Positions 9,618-18,205 of a stretch of 64,000 nt of DNA are shown here, piece after piece. The translations under genes were made by a program, and so were the position numbers. The stretch comes from a virus. Every line of letters starts with the position of its first letter. Position 1 is the first letter of the stretch. The notes below the pieces were generated by a model that was not told where the DNA came from, ran no database searches, and was given only the letters and a program-made list of their open reading frames with translations. The stretch lies in IMG/VR virus record IMGVR_UViG_3300030329_001736, positions 36,093 to 100,092 of that record; one strand, given 5' to 3'.

Positions 9618-10453
9618 GAGTATTAGTACCGTATAGTGGTCTAGGAACCAATAGTACTTATGGACTGTATCGCTGGTTAACAGAAACAGACTATGAAGTA
9701 GTAGCTATGTTTTTAGATATATATTATTCTTCAGATGAATATACTGCTTTTGAAAGAGAACATTTTCACAGAGGAGTTAAATGGTTTAAAGATAATATAA
9801 GAGATTTTGAAACTATAGAAAGAAAATGTGAACAAGTATATTCTGATACTTATGAGCCAGTCAGAGAAAATTTTACTTTGAATGTGAAAACCGGTTCTTA
9901 TAAAAATATGAGAAAGGTTTATATAGATACTGCTAAAGAATATAAAGTTGATTTTTTAAGTAGTGGTAAGTCAGGAGAAGACACAAATGTTTCTTTGAAC
10001 AAATCTGTTAGTATTTCAAAAGGATCAGATTATGATTATATTCATCCTTCTTGGTCTTTAACAGAACCAGTTACTTTAGAGAATAGAGATCAAGCAATAA
10101 AAGAAATGTCTGCTAAATGGAGTCAACGAGAAAAGTTACCACAAGAACTAAGAAATATTATTACTGATTGCACTTGTAAAGGTGATGGAGGAATATGTTA
10201 TTTTTGCACAGACTTACTTTTAAATGAAGTTCGTCCAGAAACAGGACAAGAGCTTGATGATGTTATACTAGAAAAATTATGTGCAGGAAAATTTAGACAC
10301 TTAGCTGATCCAAAAACTTTTAGACTAGACCAGCGAACAGTTACATATTTTAAGTTATTAGGTTATAACGAAGAACAATGGCTTGATCCAGTTACAAGAA
10401 AAGAATACAAGGAAAAAGTTAAAGATATGTATGCAAAAGCAGGAAACATATGA
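9614..10453 (+). CDS. QueC-like PP-loop (adenine nucleotide alpha hydrolase-fold) protein with altered PP-loop
   Basis: 279 residues. The N-terminus MRVLVPYSGLGTNSTYGLYRW lies where QueC and other N-type ATP pyrophosphatases have SGGxDST; here it reads SGLGTNST, lacking the usual second Gly and the Asp. Cysteines 186, 188, 195 and 198 (CTCKGDGGICYFC) recall the QueC zinc cluster. The middle has FLSSGKSGEDTN. So the fold is probably that of 7-cyano-7-deazaguanine synthase, but activity is doubtful. It sits between an adhesin and a secreted protein, coupled to both by ATGA overlaps, with no other queuosine or deazaguanine gene in the window. It may modify a tail component or be a recruited scaffold. 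AT-rich like its neighbours. Confidence 0.55.
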   Translation: MRVLVPYSGLGTNSTYGLYRWLTETDYEVVAMFLDIYYSSDEYTAFEREHFHRGVKWFKDNIRDFETIERKCEQVYSDTYEPVRENFTLNVKTGSYKNMRKVYIDTAKEYKVDFLSSGKSGEDTNVSLNKSVSISKGSDYDYIHPSWSLTEPVTLENRDQAIKEMSAKWSQREKLPQELRNIITDCTCKGDGGICYFCTDLLLNEVRPETGQELDDVILEKLCAGKFRHLADPKTFRLDQRTVTYFKLLGYNEEQWLDPVTRKEYKEKVKDMYAKAGNI

Positions 10454-10848
10454 TAAAGAAAATATTATTCTTAGTAACTTTTTTAAGTTCTATTTTATTT
10501 TTTTCTACGAATGTTAATGCTGAAGATAAAAAAGATAAGGAAATATATTGGCAGATTGGAGATGCAGTACTAACCATTATGGTTTGTAGAACTGAGGAAG
10601 ATATTTTAGAAATAGGTTATGCTGATAGTCAATCTGCATTAAAACTAAATCAGTTAATTCAAATTAAAATTATGCAAAATAGTTGTCTAGTCTTTAATCC
10701 TCCTTTACAATTAGAAGTATCTAAGATTGTAGGAGACTACAAAGATTATAACGGAAATAATACAACAATGGTTGGTGTTTCTCCTATACAGGAACCAGAT
10801 AATATCTTAGGTTATTTAATAATATTAGGTAAACCTTTAACAATTTAG
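10450..10848 (+). CDS. Secreted/periplasmic protein of unknown function
   Basis: 132 residues with a clear Sec signal peptide: MIKKILFLVT start, hydrophobic core, and a likely signal peptidase I site after NVNA (residue 24). The mature ~108 residues contain two cysteines (IMVCRTEEDI and NSCLVFNPP) that could form a disulphide in the periplasm. Start overlaps the preceding stop (ATGA). I do not recognise the family. A phage-encoded exported protein in the tail module could alter the envelope, for example in superinfection exclusion, but this is speculation. Confidence 0.7.
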   Translation: MIKKILFLVTFLSSILFFSTNVNAEDKKDKEIYWQIGDAVLTIMVCRTEEDILEIGYADSQSALKLNQLIQIKIMQNSCLVFNPPLQLEVSKIVGDYKDYNGNNTTMVGVSPIQEPDNILGYLIILGKPLTI

Positions 10849-10861
10849 TAAGGGATGAAAA

Positions 10862-11788
10862 ATGGCGAGTACTTATACTTCTAGAATTAGATTAGAAAAG
10901 CAGGGAGATGGAGAGAATCCTAATACTTGGGGTTTACGTCTTAATCAGAATGTTATTGATTTGCTTGATGAAGCTGTAGCTGCATACGTTACTGTTTCTG
11001 TATCTAATGCTAATGTAACTCTATCTGCTAATAATGGAACTACTGATCAGTCTAGGTCACCTTTTATTGAACTACAAGGAGAGGTAACTTCTAATCTTAA
11101 TGTTATTGTTCCTAGTGTAGATAAGGGTTATACAATTAATGATAAAACAACTAGAAATCCAGCAGGAAGCACAGTTACACTAAAGACTGCTACAGGAACA
11201 GGAACTGAAGTTAAGGTAGGAAGAATTGCTCAGTTTGTATGTGATAGTGTTTCTGTTCATCCAGTAGAAGGATACACAAGTGTAAGTGATGTATATGCAG
11301 GAACTAATAATACCTTTACTGGTACAAATACTTTTAGTGGTTTAGCTAGTTTTACTAGTGCTACATCGTTTAACACTAGTGTTTCAGTAAAAGATTTAAG
11401 AATTACTGAAGGGCGCATAGAAGATGTTAGTGTTTCTGTTGCTTCTATAGTACACGCAAGTGTTACCAGAGGTATTATGCCTTTTACTTCTCTTACTGAT
11501 GGTGCAACTATTACAATAGACTTTAATACAGGAAATAACTTTTGTGTGACATTAGGAGGTAACAGAACTTTAGCTAACCAAACTAATGGTACAGTAGGAC
11601 AAACAGGGTATATTTACGTTAAACAAGATGGAACAGGAGGTAGAACTTTAACCTTTGGTAACTGGTGGAAATTTAGCGGAGGAGAGACGCCTGAACTAAC
11701 AAGTGTTGCAAATTCTGTTGATATGCTTGTTTATAATATACGAGAGACAGAAAAAGTAGATACTGTTTTTATAGCTGATTTTAAATAG
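10862..11788 (+). CDS. Fibre-like structural protein with shared C-terminal module
   Basis: 308 residues. N-terminal SRIRLEKQGDGENPNTWGLRLNQNVIDLLDEA is a motif I know from marine-phage tail proteins. A Thr/Ser-rich beta shaft follows (FTGTNTFSGLASFTSATSF). Residues ~215-308 (ITIDFNTGNNFCVTLGGNRTLAN...GQTGYIYVKQDGTGGRTLTFG) are homologous to the C-terminus of fibre 1 (TLDFSANQNFVLTLTGNVTLANP...). AAGGGATGAAAA precedes the ATG. Probably a secondary tail fibre or tip subunit. Confidence 0.7.
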   Translation: MASTYTSRIRLEKQGDGENPNTWGLRLNQNVIDLLDEAVAAYVTVSVSNANVTLSANNGTTDQSRSPFIELQGEVTSNLNVIVPSVDKGYTINDKTTRNPAGSTVTLKTATGTGTEVKVGRIAQFVCDSVSVHPVEGYTSVSDVYAGTNNTFTGTNTFSGLASFTSATSFNTSVSVKDLRITEGRIEDVSVSVASIVHASVTRGIMPFTSLTDGATITIDFNTGNNFCVTLGGNRTLANQTNGTVGQTGYIYVKQDGTGGRTLTFGNWWKFSGGETPELTSVANSVDMLVYNIRETEKVDTVFIADFK

Positions 11789-11809
11789 GAATACTAGTAA
11801 GGATAACAC

Positions 11810-13693
11810 ATGTCTTCTACTACTTCCAGATTATCTAAGTTAAATCTTAAACCGGGATTTCACAGAGAATCAACTCAATACTCTGAAGAGGGGCGTTGGT
11901 TTGATGGAGATCGTGTGCGTTTCAGAGAAGGAAAGCCAGAAAATTTAAGAGGCTATAATAAATTTACATTAGATGATAACAGAACACTTGAAGGTATTGG
12001 CAGAGATTTAATAACTTGGTCACGAAATAATTCACAAAAACTTCTTTCTGTAGGAACAGAGAAGAAACTTTATATTGTAGATGGTTCTTTCCCTTATGAT
12101 GTAACACCTATTGTTACTGTAGTTTCTATAGGTAATAGTGGAACACAAGGTAATCTTAGTACTGTATCTGGTCAAAATAGAATTTATGTAAGTATTACAA
12201 ATAATAATGTAAGTGTAGGAGATTTTGTAGAATTTACTTCTGCTTCTACTAATGGATTTAGCCAAGGAACAGACTTTGCTGTTACTGCGTTTGGTGGTCC
12301 TGTTTATGAAGTTGTTAATGTTTCAGGTGTAAATAATTTTAGTGTATCTGTTAACTATTCTTCTAATGCAACACAGACAGGACCGGGACAAGCTACTGCA
12401 CATTTTCTTTTACCTACTGGATCAAATGATAGTATCCAAGGAACTGGATATGGTGCAGGAAACTATCTTGCAGGAACAAATGATCCTTCTGCAAGAGCAT
12501 GGAATGAACCTGCAGCTACGTCTAATATTGTTTTTGCTGCTTCTCAGTGGTCACTAGATACATTTGGTGAAGATTTGTTAGGTGTTAGAAGAGGAAATAA
12601 ATTATGTCATTGGGATGCAGATGCCAGTGTAACGCCAGTAAGAGCTAATATTATTTCTGGAAGTCCTGATCAAATAAATAGTATTGTTGTATCTCCTAAT
12701 GATAGGCATGTTATTGCATTAGGTGCAAATGAATTTGCTACTGGTACTTTTAATCCTATGCTTATTAGATGGGCAGATCAATTAAATTTTAATAACTGGA
12801 CTCCTGCTATTACTAATACAGCAGGAGAACTGGTTGTAGTAGACGGTACAGAAATCATTGCTGGTATTAGAACCAGAAGCTCTATTCTTATTTGGACAGA
12901 TAATGCTTTGTATGGTTTACAATTTGTTGGTCCTCCGTTTACATTTAGTATTCAACAGTTAGGGTCTAATTGTGGACTTATAGGACAACATGGAGCAATA
13001 GCTGTAGACTCTGCCTCTTTCTGGATGAGCAACGATAACTTCTATGTTTTTGATGGAACTGTAAGAAAATTAGATTGTACTGTTAGAAGACATCTATATG
13101 ATAATTTTAATATGACGCAGAAAGATAAAGTTTTTTGTGCTACTAATTCAGAGTTCCACGAAATTATTTGGTTGTATCCTTCAGAAAGTTCTTCTGAACC
13201 TGACTCATATATTATCTATAACTATGAGGAAAATACTTGGGTATATGGGTCTAGTTTCTATACTACTTTTTCTGATGATCATGTATTTGATAATACCATT
13301 ACAACAGGAAGAGTTAGTGCTTCTGATGATACTCGTATATGGAACAATGAACCTGAGAATATTTTTACTGGAGATGGTAAAGCACTAACTTCTTTCTTAG
13401 AATCTGCTGATTTTGATTTGCAAGATGGTGCAGATATAATGTTTGTTAATAGAGTTATCCCTGATCTTACTTTTGGATCAGGTACTAATTTAACTTTTAC
13501 TATTAATTTAAAAGATTATCCTGCTGATTCAACTACGCAAAAAGGACCGTATACTTTAAATTCAGGAATAAAAAAAGTAGATTTAAGAGCTAGAGGAAGA
13601 CAAGCTAATGTTCGTGTCTCTACTTCTGATTTAGGTGCAGAGTGGAGATGGGGTAATGTTAGGGTAGCCTTACAGCCAGATGGTAAACGATAA
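11810..13693 (+). CDS. Tail structural protein (nozzle-type candidate)
   Basis: 627 residues. Starts with LKPGFHRESTQYSEEGRWFDGDRVRFREGKPENLRGY, a conserved opening of a large beta-rich protein found in many marine podoviruses and prophages in the tail block. Repeats of beta-strand pairs (SRNNSQKLLSVGTEKKLYIVDG, RTRSSILIWTDNALYGLQFVG) suggest a propeller-like body, reminiscent of short-tail nozzle proteins such as T7 gp12. The family is consistent; assignment to the nozzle is inference. Its stop overlaps the next start (TAATG). Confidence 0.6.
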   Translation: MSSTTSRLSKLNLKPGFHRESTQYSEEGRWFDGDRVRFREGKPENLRGYNKFTLDDNRTLEGIGRDLITWSRNNSQKLLSVGTEKKLYIVDGSFPYDVTPIVTVVSIGNSGTQGNLSTVSGQNRIYVSITNNNVSVGDFVEFTSASTNGFSQGTDFAVTAFGGPVYEVVNVSGVNNFSVSVNYSSNATQTGPGQATAHFLLPTGSNDSIQGTGYGAGNYLAGTNDPSARAWNEPAATSNIVFAASQWSLDTFGEDLLGVRRGNKLCHWDADASVTPVRANIISGSPDQINSIVVSPNDRHVIALGANEFATGTFNPMLIRWADQLNFNNWTPAITNTAGELVVVDGTEIIAGIRTRSSILIWTDNALYGLQFVGPPFTFSIQQLGSNCGLIGQHGAIAVDSASFWMSNDNFYVFDGTVRKLDCTVRRHLYDNFNMTQKDKVFCATNSEFHEIIWLYPSESSSEPDSYIIYNYEENTWVYGSSFYTTFSDDHVFDNTITTGRVSASDDTRIWNNEPENIFTGDGKALTSFLESADFDLQDGADIMFVNRVIPDLTFGSGTNLTFTINLKDYPADSTTQKGPYTLNSGIKKVDLRARGRQANVRVSTSDLGAEWRWGNVRVALQPDGKR

Positions 13694-13965
13694 TGATTTA
13701 TCCTGAACTACCTACATATGGACGAAAAATAGAAGATGAAGAATTAAAGAAAATGTACAGGGATATTACTTCTTGGGCTTCTCAATTAAAAAATCTATTA
13801 GAGATCAGAGATATTCAAGTTGATAGTACTCCTTCTACTACAATTTTTTCTGTAGTTACTGTAACATCTATAGGTAGACCTGCAAGTGGAGATGTAGCTT
13901 TCTCTATAGGCGAAGGAAAATTTAAAGGATATGTTAGCGGAACAGGATGGGTAGACTTTAACTGA
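13693..13965 (+). CDS. Small hypothetical virion-module protein
   Basis: 90 residues: a helical N-terminal half (DEELKKMYRDITSWASQLKNLLE) and a beta C-terminal half ending GEGKFKGYVSGTGWVDFN, which resembles the short fibre-foot style endings of tail proteins. Coupled to both neighbours by one-base overlaps (TAATG before, TGATG after). Function unknown. Confidence 0.6.
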   Translation: MIYPELPTYGRKIEDEELKKMYRDITSWASQLKNLLEIRDIQVDSTPSTTIFSVVTVTSIGRPASGDVAFSIGEGKFKGYVSGTGWVDFN

Positions 13966-14174
13966 TGGCAATGACACAAAGACAAAAGATTTTGGATATA
14001 TTATACAACAGTACTTATATCCAGAATATGAATAAAGGTTATATAGAAAGCACAGAGGATAAGGGTATGGCGTATCCTAACAATTCGGTGTATAATAACC
14101 CCAACACTTTACATGCAGATATGACTAAATCTCAGTCTAACTATATGAATCCCAAACAAGCAAAGGTAATTTAG
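13965..14174 (+). CDS. Small hypothetical protein
   Basis: 69 residues, Asn/Tyr-rich, no recognisable motif (ILDILYNSTYIQNMNKGYIES). Start overlaps the preceding stop by one base and the next gene begins 2 bases after its stop, so it is part of the tail/internal-protein operon. Function unknown. Confidence 0.5.
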   Translation: MAMTQRQKILDILYNSTYIQNMNKGYIESTEDKGMAYPNNSVYNNPNTLHADMTKSQSNYMNPKQAKVI

Positions 14175-14176
14175 TA

Positions 14177-17100
14177 ATGGCGTATATGGTAAACAGGGAC
14201 GCTCCTTATAGTGGTTTAGCTACTCTTATGAACATGAGAGATAATAATCCAAATACTCAGTTGGCTTATGTACCTACTCGCGATGTAGAGATGCGCTATG
14301 ACACTATCTATAACCCGTCTACTGGTATACCTCAAGCAGTAGGTGTTTCTTCCTTCAATGAAGGAGGTGCTATTGGTTTTGCTCCTCCAGTACCAGAAGC
14401 AGAATATATGGATAAGTTAGGAGAACTACAAAAAGAGTTGTTATCTACTTTACCTCGTCCTGCTAGACCTAATTTTAATGCGCCTTCACCACTAGCAAGG
14501 ACTCCTATGCCTATGTTTGATAGCTCTTATACACCTCCTCAAGGAGGTCGTGGAGCAGGTAAAGGAACTTCTATGCCTCCTATGCCTCCTATGCCTCCTA
14601 TGCCTCCTCAAGGAGGTCGTGGAGCAGGTAAGGGACCGGCTGGTCAAACAGGTACAGGACCAGTTATAACAGGATTACCTGATGGTTTGGTCGTAGATAG
14701 GTTTCCTCCTAGTATGCCTAATCCTATTCATCCTGATATGGTAACAGCACAGATTGAACCGAAACTACCTACACCTAGTATGCCTACTCCTGCTACACCT
14801 AGTATGCCTACTACACCTAGTATGCCTACTACTCCTTTACCTGATACAGCTCTGACAGAACTAAACGATTTAAAAAATTTAATTGATAGTAGACATCCTG
14901 TTACAACTCAACCGGCTACTCCTACTATGCCTACTCCTAGTATGCCAAGTTATCCTATACCTACTCTCCATACTCCTAGTATGCCAAGTTATCCTATGCC
15001 TACTCTCCCTAATCAACCACAACCGCAACCGAATAAACCTGTATATGATCAGTATGGTTATGTACAGTCAGGTTACGAAGGTGGATACCGTCCACCAACT
15101 AATAATAATAACACTAATAATCTTACTGGTCTTACTGGTATTGGTGGTGGTTTAGCAGGTATCATGGGGCATCGCGCTGCTGGTGGTAGTGTAGCTAGTA
15201 AAGCTGATGAAGTAGCTTCCTATGGTAGATACGGAGATACTACTCTTGTTCATATGACACCAAGAGAAGTAAGTGGTCTAGCTTCTTTAGGTCAACTTAC
15301 TATTAATCCTGATACGGGATTACCTGAAGCTTTTAGTCTAGGCAGTATTATGCCTATTGTAGCAAATGTAGCATTAGGTGTTGCGACGGGAGGAATGTCT
15401 GTTCCTATGCAGATGGCTGTAATGGGCGGTGCTAATCTATTTATGGGTCTGGCTCAAGGACAAGACTTTGGAGATGCTTTACTGGGTGCTGCTCTTAGTG
15501 CGGGTAGTACTGGAATAATGAGAGGTCTTGGTAGTGGTCTGTTTAGTGGTGCTGCAAGTGGTGGTGCAGATGCTGCTGCTGCTGGTTCTTTAGCTGGTGG
15601 TGCAGATGCTGCTTTAGCAAGTAATGCTGTTCCTACATTTGCAGAAGGTGCTTTAGCTCTTCCGACAGCTACTCAGATAGAGGCAGGAATTCTACCACCG
15701 GGATTTGGGGGTGTTACTGCTGATACTTATTTAGCTGATGCTATTAGTACACATGGAGGTGAACTAGGTGGAGTAGGTCAAGCAATGAGTCCTGTTTCTC
15801 CTCCTAAATCTCCCTCTTTTTTGTCTAACGTGACAGATTTTATTAAAGATAATCCTGTTAAAACAGGTCTTTTAGGTTTAGGTTTAGGTTCTGCTTTTCT
15901 TGGAGGAGAACCAGAACAACTAGATAATGAGCCAACTATAGCCCCGCGAAAACCTCTTGAATTTACAGGACATGAAGCTAAAGGTCCATTTACAGAACAA
16001 CAACTGCTAGACTTAGCTCTTAAAGGAGAAACATTTGATGAAGATGGTGAGCGTATTGATTATGATCTCTTTACTCCCGGTAGGGGTGAAGGTGGACAAT
16101 GGTACGTTAGTAAAAATGAAGGTGGTTTAGTTGGAATACCTCAAACTAAACAAAGAAGTAATGTAACTAATTATATGTTTGACAAAAAACAGGGGGCAGT
16201 TTCTCCATTTAATATCTTTGAAGTAGGTAAGGGTTTAGGAAGTATGGGGAAGAAAAATAATTCTACTCTTATGCAACTAGCTACTGGTGGACAACCAAGA
16301 TCAAATGTTGCTGATATGATAAATCCTATGTCAAGACCTGTAGAATTTCCTAGAATGATTTCTCCCTCTGTTTTTAGTTATGATAATTTATTAAAGAGAG
16401 CGGCAGAGAAAGAAGAAGTAGAAGGCTTTGAATCTCCTGATGCTTATCAAAAAAGGCATGAGGAGATACTAGAAAAACTTCTAAAAGATATGAAGAATAT
16501 TTCTACAATACTTCCTGAAGAAAAAGAACCTGTAGTTGCTGCCCCTGAACCTTTGATTGAGGAGCCTGATGATTCTACTTTTGCAGACGGTGATCCTGAT
16601 CAAGGTATGGGTCCACCTTCAGGAGTAGGTGTAGATGCAGCAGCGGCAGCGGCAATGGGTATGGCAGATGATGAAGCAGATGTAGGTGCGGCAGCGGCGG
16701 CGGCAGCGGATGCGGCAGATGCAGCAGCAGCGGAAGCAGACGGGGTAGATGAAGCTTCTAGCGGAGATGAGTGGGCAAAGGGTGGTCTTATTGGTTTAGC
16801 TAAAGGTGGTAAACTAAACTATTATGATGAAGCTTTTGACAGTCTTTATAAGTTAGGTGTTAAATTTCCTGAACTTGAAAGTATGTTAGCAGGAGAAACT
16901 GAATCTTCCCTTCCATTAGAACAAAGATTAAGGAGAGTTAACCCTAAAAGTAAAGCAACAGGTTTATTTCAATTTATACCTAAAACAGCTAAAGACTTAG
17001 GAACAACTACATCTAAAATTAAAAACATGTCAGCAAAAGAACAAGCTGATCTTTATGCTAAATATTTAAAAAAGTATAAATGGAAGCCGGGAATTCCTCT

Positions 17101-17770
17101 TGGTATGATGCAAGCTGCACCAAGTATGGCTAACAAACCAGATGATCATATTGTTTACAAGAAGGGAAGCAAAGCATACAAACAAAATCCTAATTGGGTT
17201 GGACCTGACGGAGAAATCAGGGTAGAAAGCATAAAAAAATACTATGATCCTAACTATAATGTGAAACCTGAAGAAGAATCAGATAGTAGTTCAGGTCTAT
17301 TAGAAATGTTGCAAAACTTATTTACAAGTCAAGACGACAATACTATTACTATTAGTAAAGGAGATACTTTATTTGATATATCAAAAGAGTATGGTATACC
17401 TTTGCCAGAGATACTACAAAAGAACCCTAGTATTACAGACCCTAATCTTATTAGGGAAGGACAGGTTATTAACAAATATCAAGGTGGCTCCGTCAACCCT
17501 TATTTTGAAGGACAAGTTATAGGTAAAGGAGATGGTCAGTCTGATCAAATTCTCTTTGAGGTAGAAGGAAAGAATCCTGATATGGCTTTGCTAAGTAGAG
17601 ATGAGTACGTTCTTCCTGCAGATGCAGTAGCTATGCTAGGTAATGGTTCTTCTAATGCAGGTGCAAAAGAGCTTGATCAGTTCGTAAAAAATTTAAGACA
17701 GCAATCTTTCGGAACACAACAACAGCAGAAAAGATTAAATCCCCAGAAAGGATTGTCAGCATTAGTATAG
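14177..17770 (+). CDS. Proline-rich internal virion protein with lytic transglycosylase-like and LysM domains
   Basis: 1,197 residues. Residues ~90-320 are low-complexity Pro/Met/Thr repeats (SMPTPSMPS type; tandem MPP). Residues ~390-480 are hydrophobic, alanine/glycine-rich. An Ala/Asp-rich run lies near 815-855. Residues ~880-1015 resemble an SLT-type transglycosylase: GETESSLPLEQ with a candidate catalytic Glu, then SKATGLFQFIPKTAKDLG. Residues ~1055-1097 are a LysM domain (ITISKGDTLFDISKEYGIPLPEILQKNP). It probably cuts and binds peptidoglycan during DNA entry. Several GG tags (NEGGAIG, AAGGSVAS, AKGGLIG, YQGGSVN) recur, as in other virion proteins here. Confidence 0.75.
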   Translation: MAYMVNRDAPYSGLATLMNMRDNNPNTQLAYVPTRDVEMRYDTIYNPSTGIPQAVGVSSFNEGGAIGFAPPVPEAEYMDKLGELQKELLSTLPRPARPNFNAPSPLARTPMPMFDSSYTPPQGGRGAGKGTSMPPMPPMPPMPPQGGRGAGKGPAGQTGTGPVITGLPDGLVVDRFPPSMPNPIHPDMVTAQIEPKLPTPSMPTPATPSMPTTPSMPTTPLPDTALTELNDLKNLIDSRHPVTTQPATPTMPTPSMPSYPIPTLHTPSMPSYPMPTLPNQPQPQPNKPVYDQYGYVQSGYEGGYRPPTNNNNTNNLTGLTGIGGGLAGIMGHRAAGGSVASKADEVASYGRYGDTTLVHMTPREVSGLASLGQLTINPDTGLPEAFSLGSIMPIVANVALGVATGGMSVPMQMAVMGGANLFMGLAQGQDFGDALLGAALSAGSTGIMRGLGSGLFSGAASGGADAAAAGSLAGGADAALASNAVPTFAEGALALPTATQIEAGILPPGFGGVTADTYLADAISTHGGELGGVGQAMSPVSPPKSPSFLSNVTDFIKDNPVKTGLLGLGLGSAFLGGEPEQLDNEPTIAPRKPLEFTGHEAKGPFTEQQLLDLALKGETFDEDGERIDYDLFTPGRGEGGQWYVSKNEGGLVGIPQTKQRSNVTNYMFDKKQGAVSPFNIFEVGKGLGSMGKKNNSTLMQLATGGQPRSNVADMINPMSRPVEFPRMISPSVFSYDNLLKRAAEKEEVEGFESPDAYQKRHEEILEKLLKDMKNISTILPEEKEPVVAAPEPLIEEPDDSTFADGDPDQGMGPPSGVGVDAAAAAAMGMADDEADVGAAAAAAADAADAAAAEADGVDEASSGDEWAKGGLIGLAKGGKLNYYDEAFDSLYKLGVKFPELESMLAGETESSLPLEQRLRRVNPKSKATGLFQFIPKTAKDLGTTTSKIKNMSAKEQADLYAKYLKKYKWKPGIPLGMMQAAPSMANKPDDHIVYKKGSKAYKQNPNWVGPDGEIRVESIKKYYDPNYNVKPEEESDSSSGLLEMLQNLFTSQDDNTITISKGDTLFDISKEYGIPLPEILQKNPSITDPNLIREGQVINKYQGGSVNPYFEGQVIGKGDGQSDQILFEVEGKNPDMALLSRDEYVLPADAVAMLGNGSSNAGAKELDQFVKNLRQQSFGTQQQQKRLNPQKGLSALV

Positions 17771-17771
17771 T

Positions 17772-18203
17772 ATGAAATTAATTAAGATTGAGCAGAATTG
17801 TACTCAAATTACTTTTCCTTATGTGTCTCATTTATTAGAGAAGGCTATAGAACATAGTGACGGAGAATATTTAATAGGCGATATTTACTCTAGTTTACTG
17901 GATGGTAGATTAAATTTATGGGTAGGTTGTTCAGAAGAAAGAAAGAGAATAGTCTTTGCAGGAGTTACCTCTTTAATTGGCTACCCACAATATAATGCAT
18001 TGTTAATATCACATATAGGATCAGAGACTAATGAATTTATGAGACACATAGAAGATATGTGGAACGAGAACTCTGAATTAATGAAGTACATAAAACTAAA
18101 TAATGTTAAGAAGGTAGAGATTTTAGGAAGAAGTGGTTGGCTTAGAGCTTTGAGTAAAGTTGGTTTTAAAAAGTCATATACAGCATTAACAAAGGATATA
18201 TAA
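17772..18203 (+). CDS. GNAT-like internal-core-associated protein
   Basis: 143 residues. The layout (helical start, LNLWVGCSEERKRIVFAGVTSLIGYP, LLISHIGSE, VKKVEILGRSGWLRALSKVGFKKSYTALTKDI) matches the GNAT-fold family often found beside podovirus internal virion genes. The acetyl-CoA binding loop is not obvious, so enzyme activity is uncertain. Starts 1 base after the previous stop. In T7-like phages the equivalent position holds gp13/gp14-type core genes. Confidence 0.55.
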   Translation: MKLIKIEQNCTQITFPYVSHLLEKAIEHSDGEYLIGDIYSSLLDGRLNLWVGCSEERKRIVFAGVTSLIGYPQYNALLISHIGSETNEFMRHIEDMWNENSELMKYIKLNNVKKVEILGRSGWLRALSKVGFKKSYTALTKDI

Positions 18204-18205
18204 CT

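Noticed and set aside
12032-12265. Reverse 77-codon frame inside the tail protein
   Set aside because: No ribosome binding site and lies opposite a clear structural gene with Asn/Ile-rich shadow composition.
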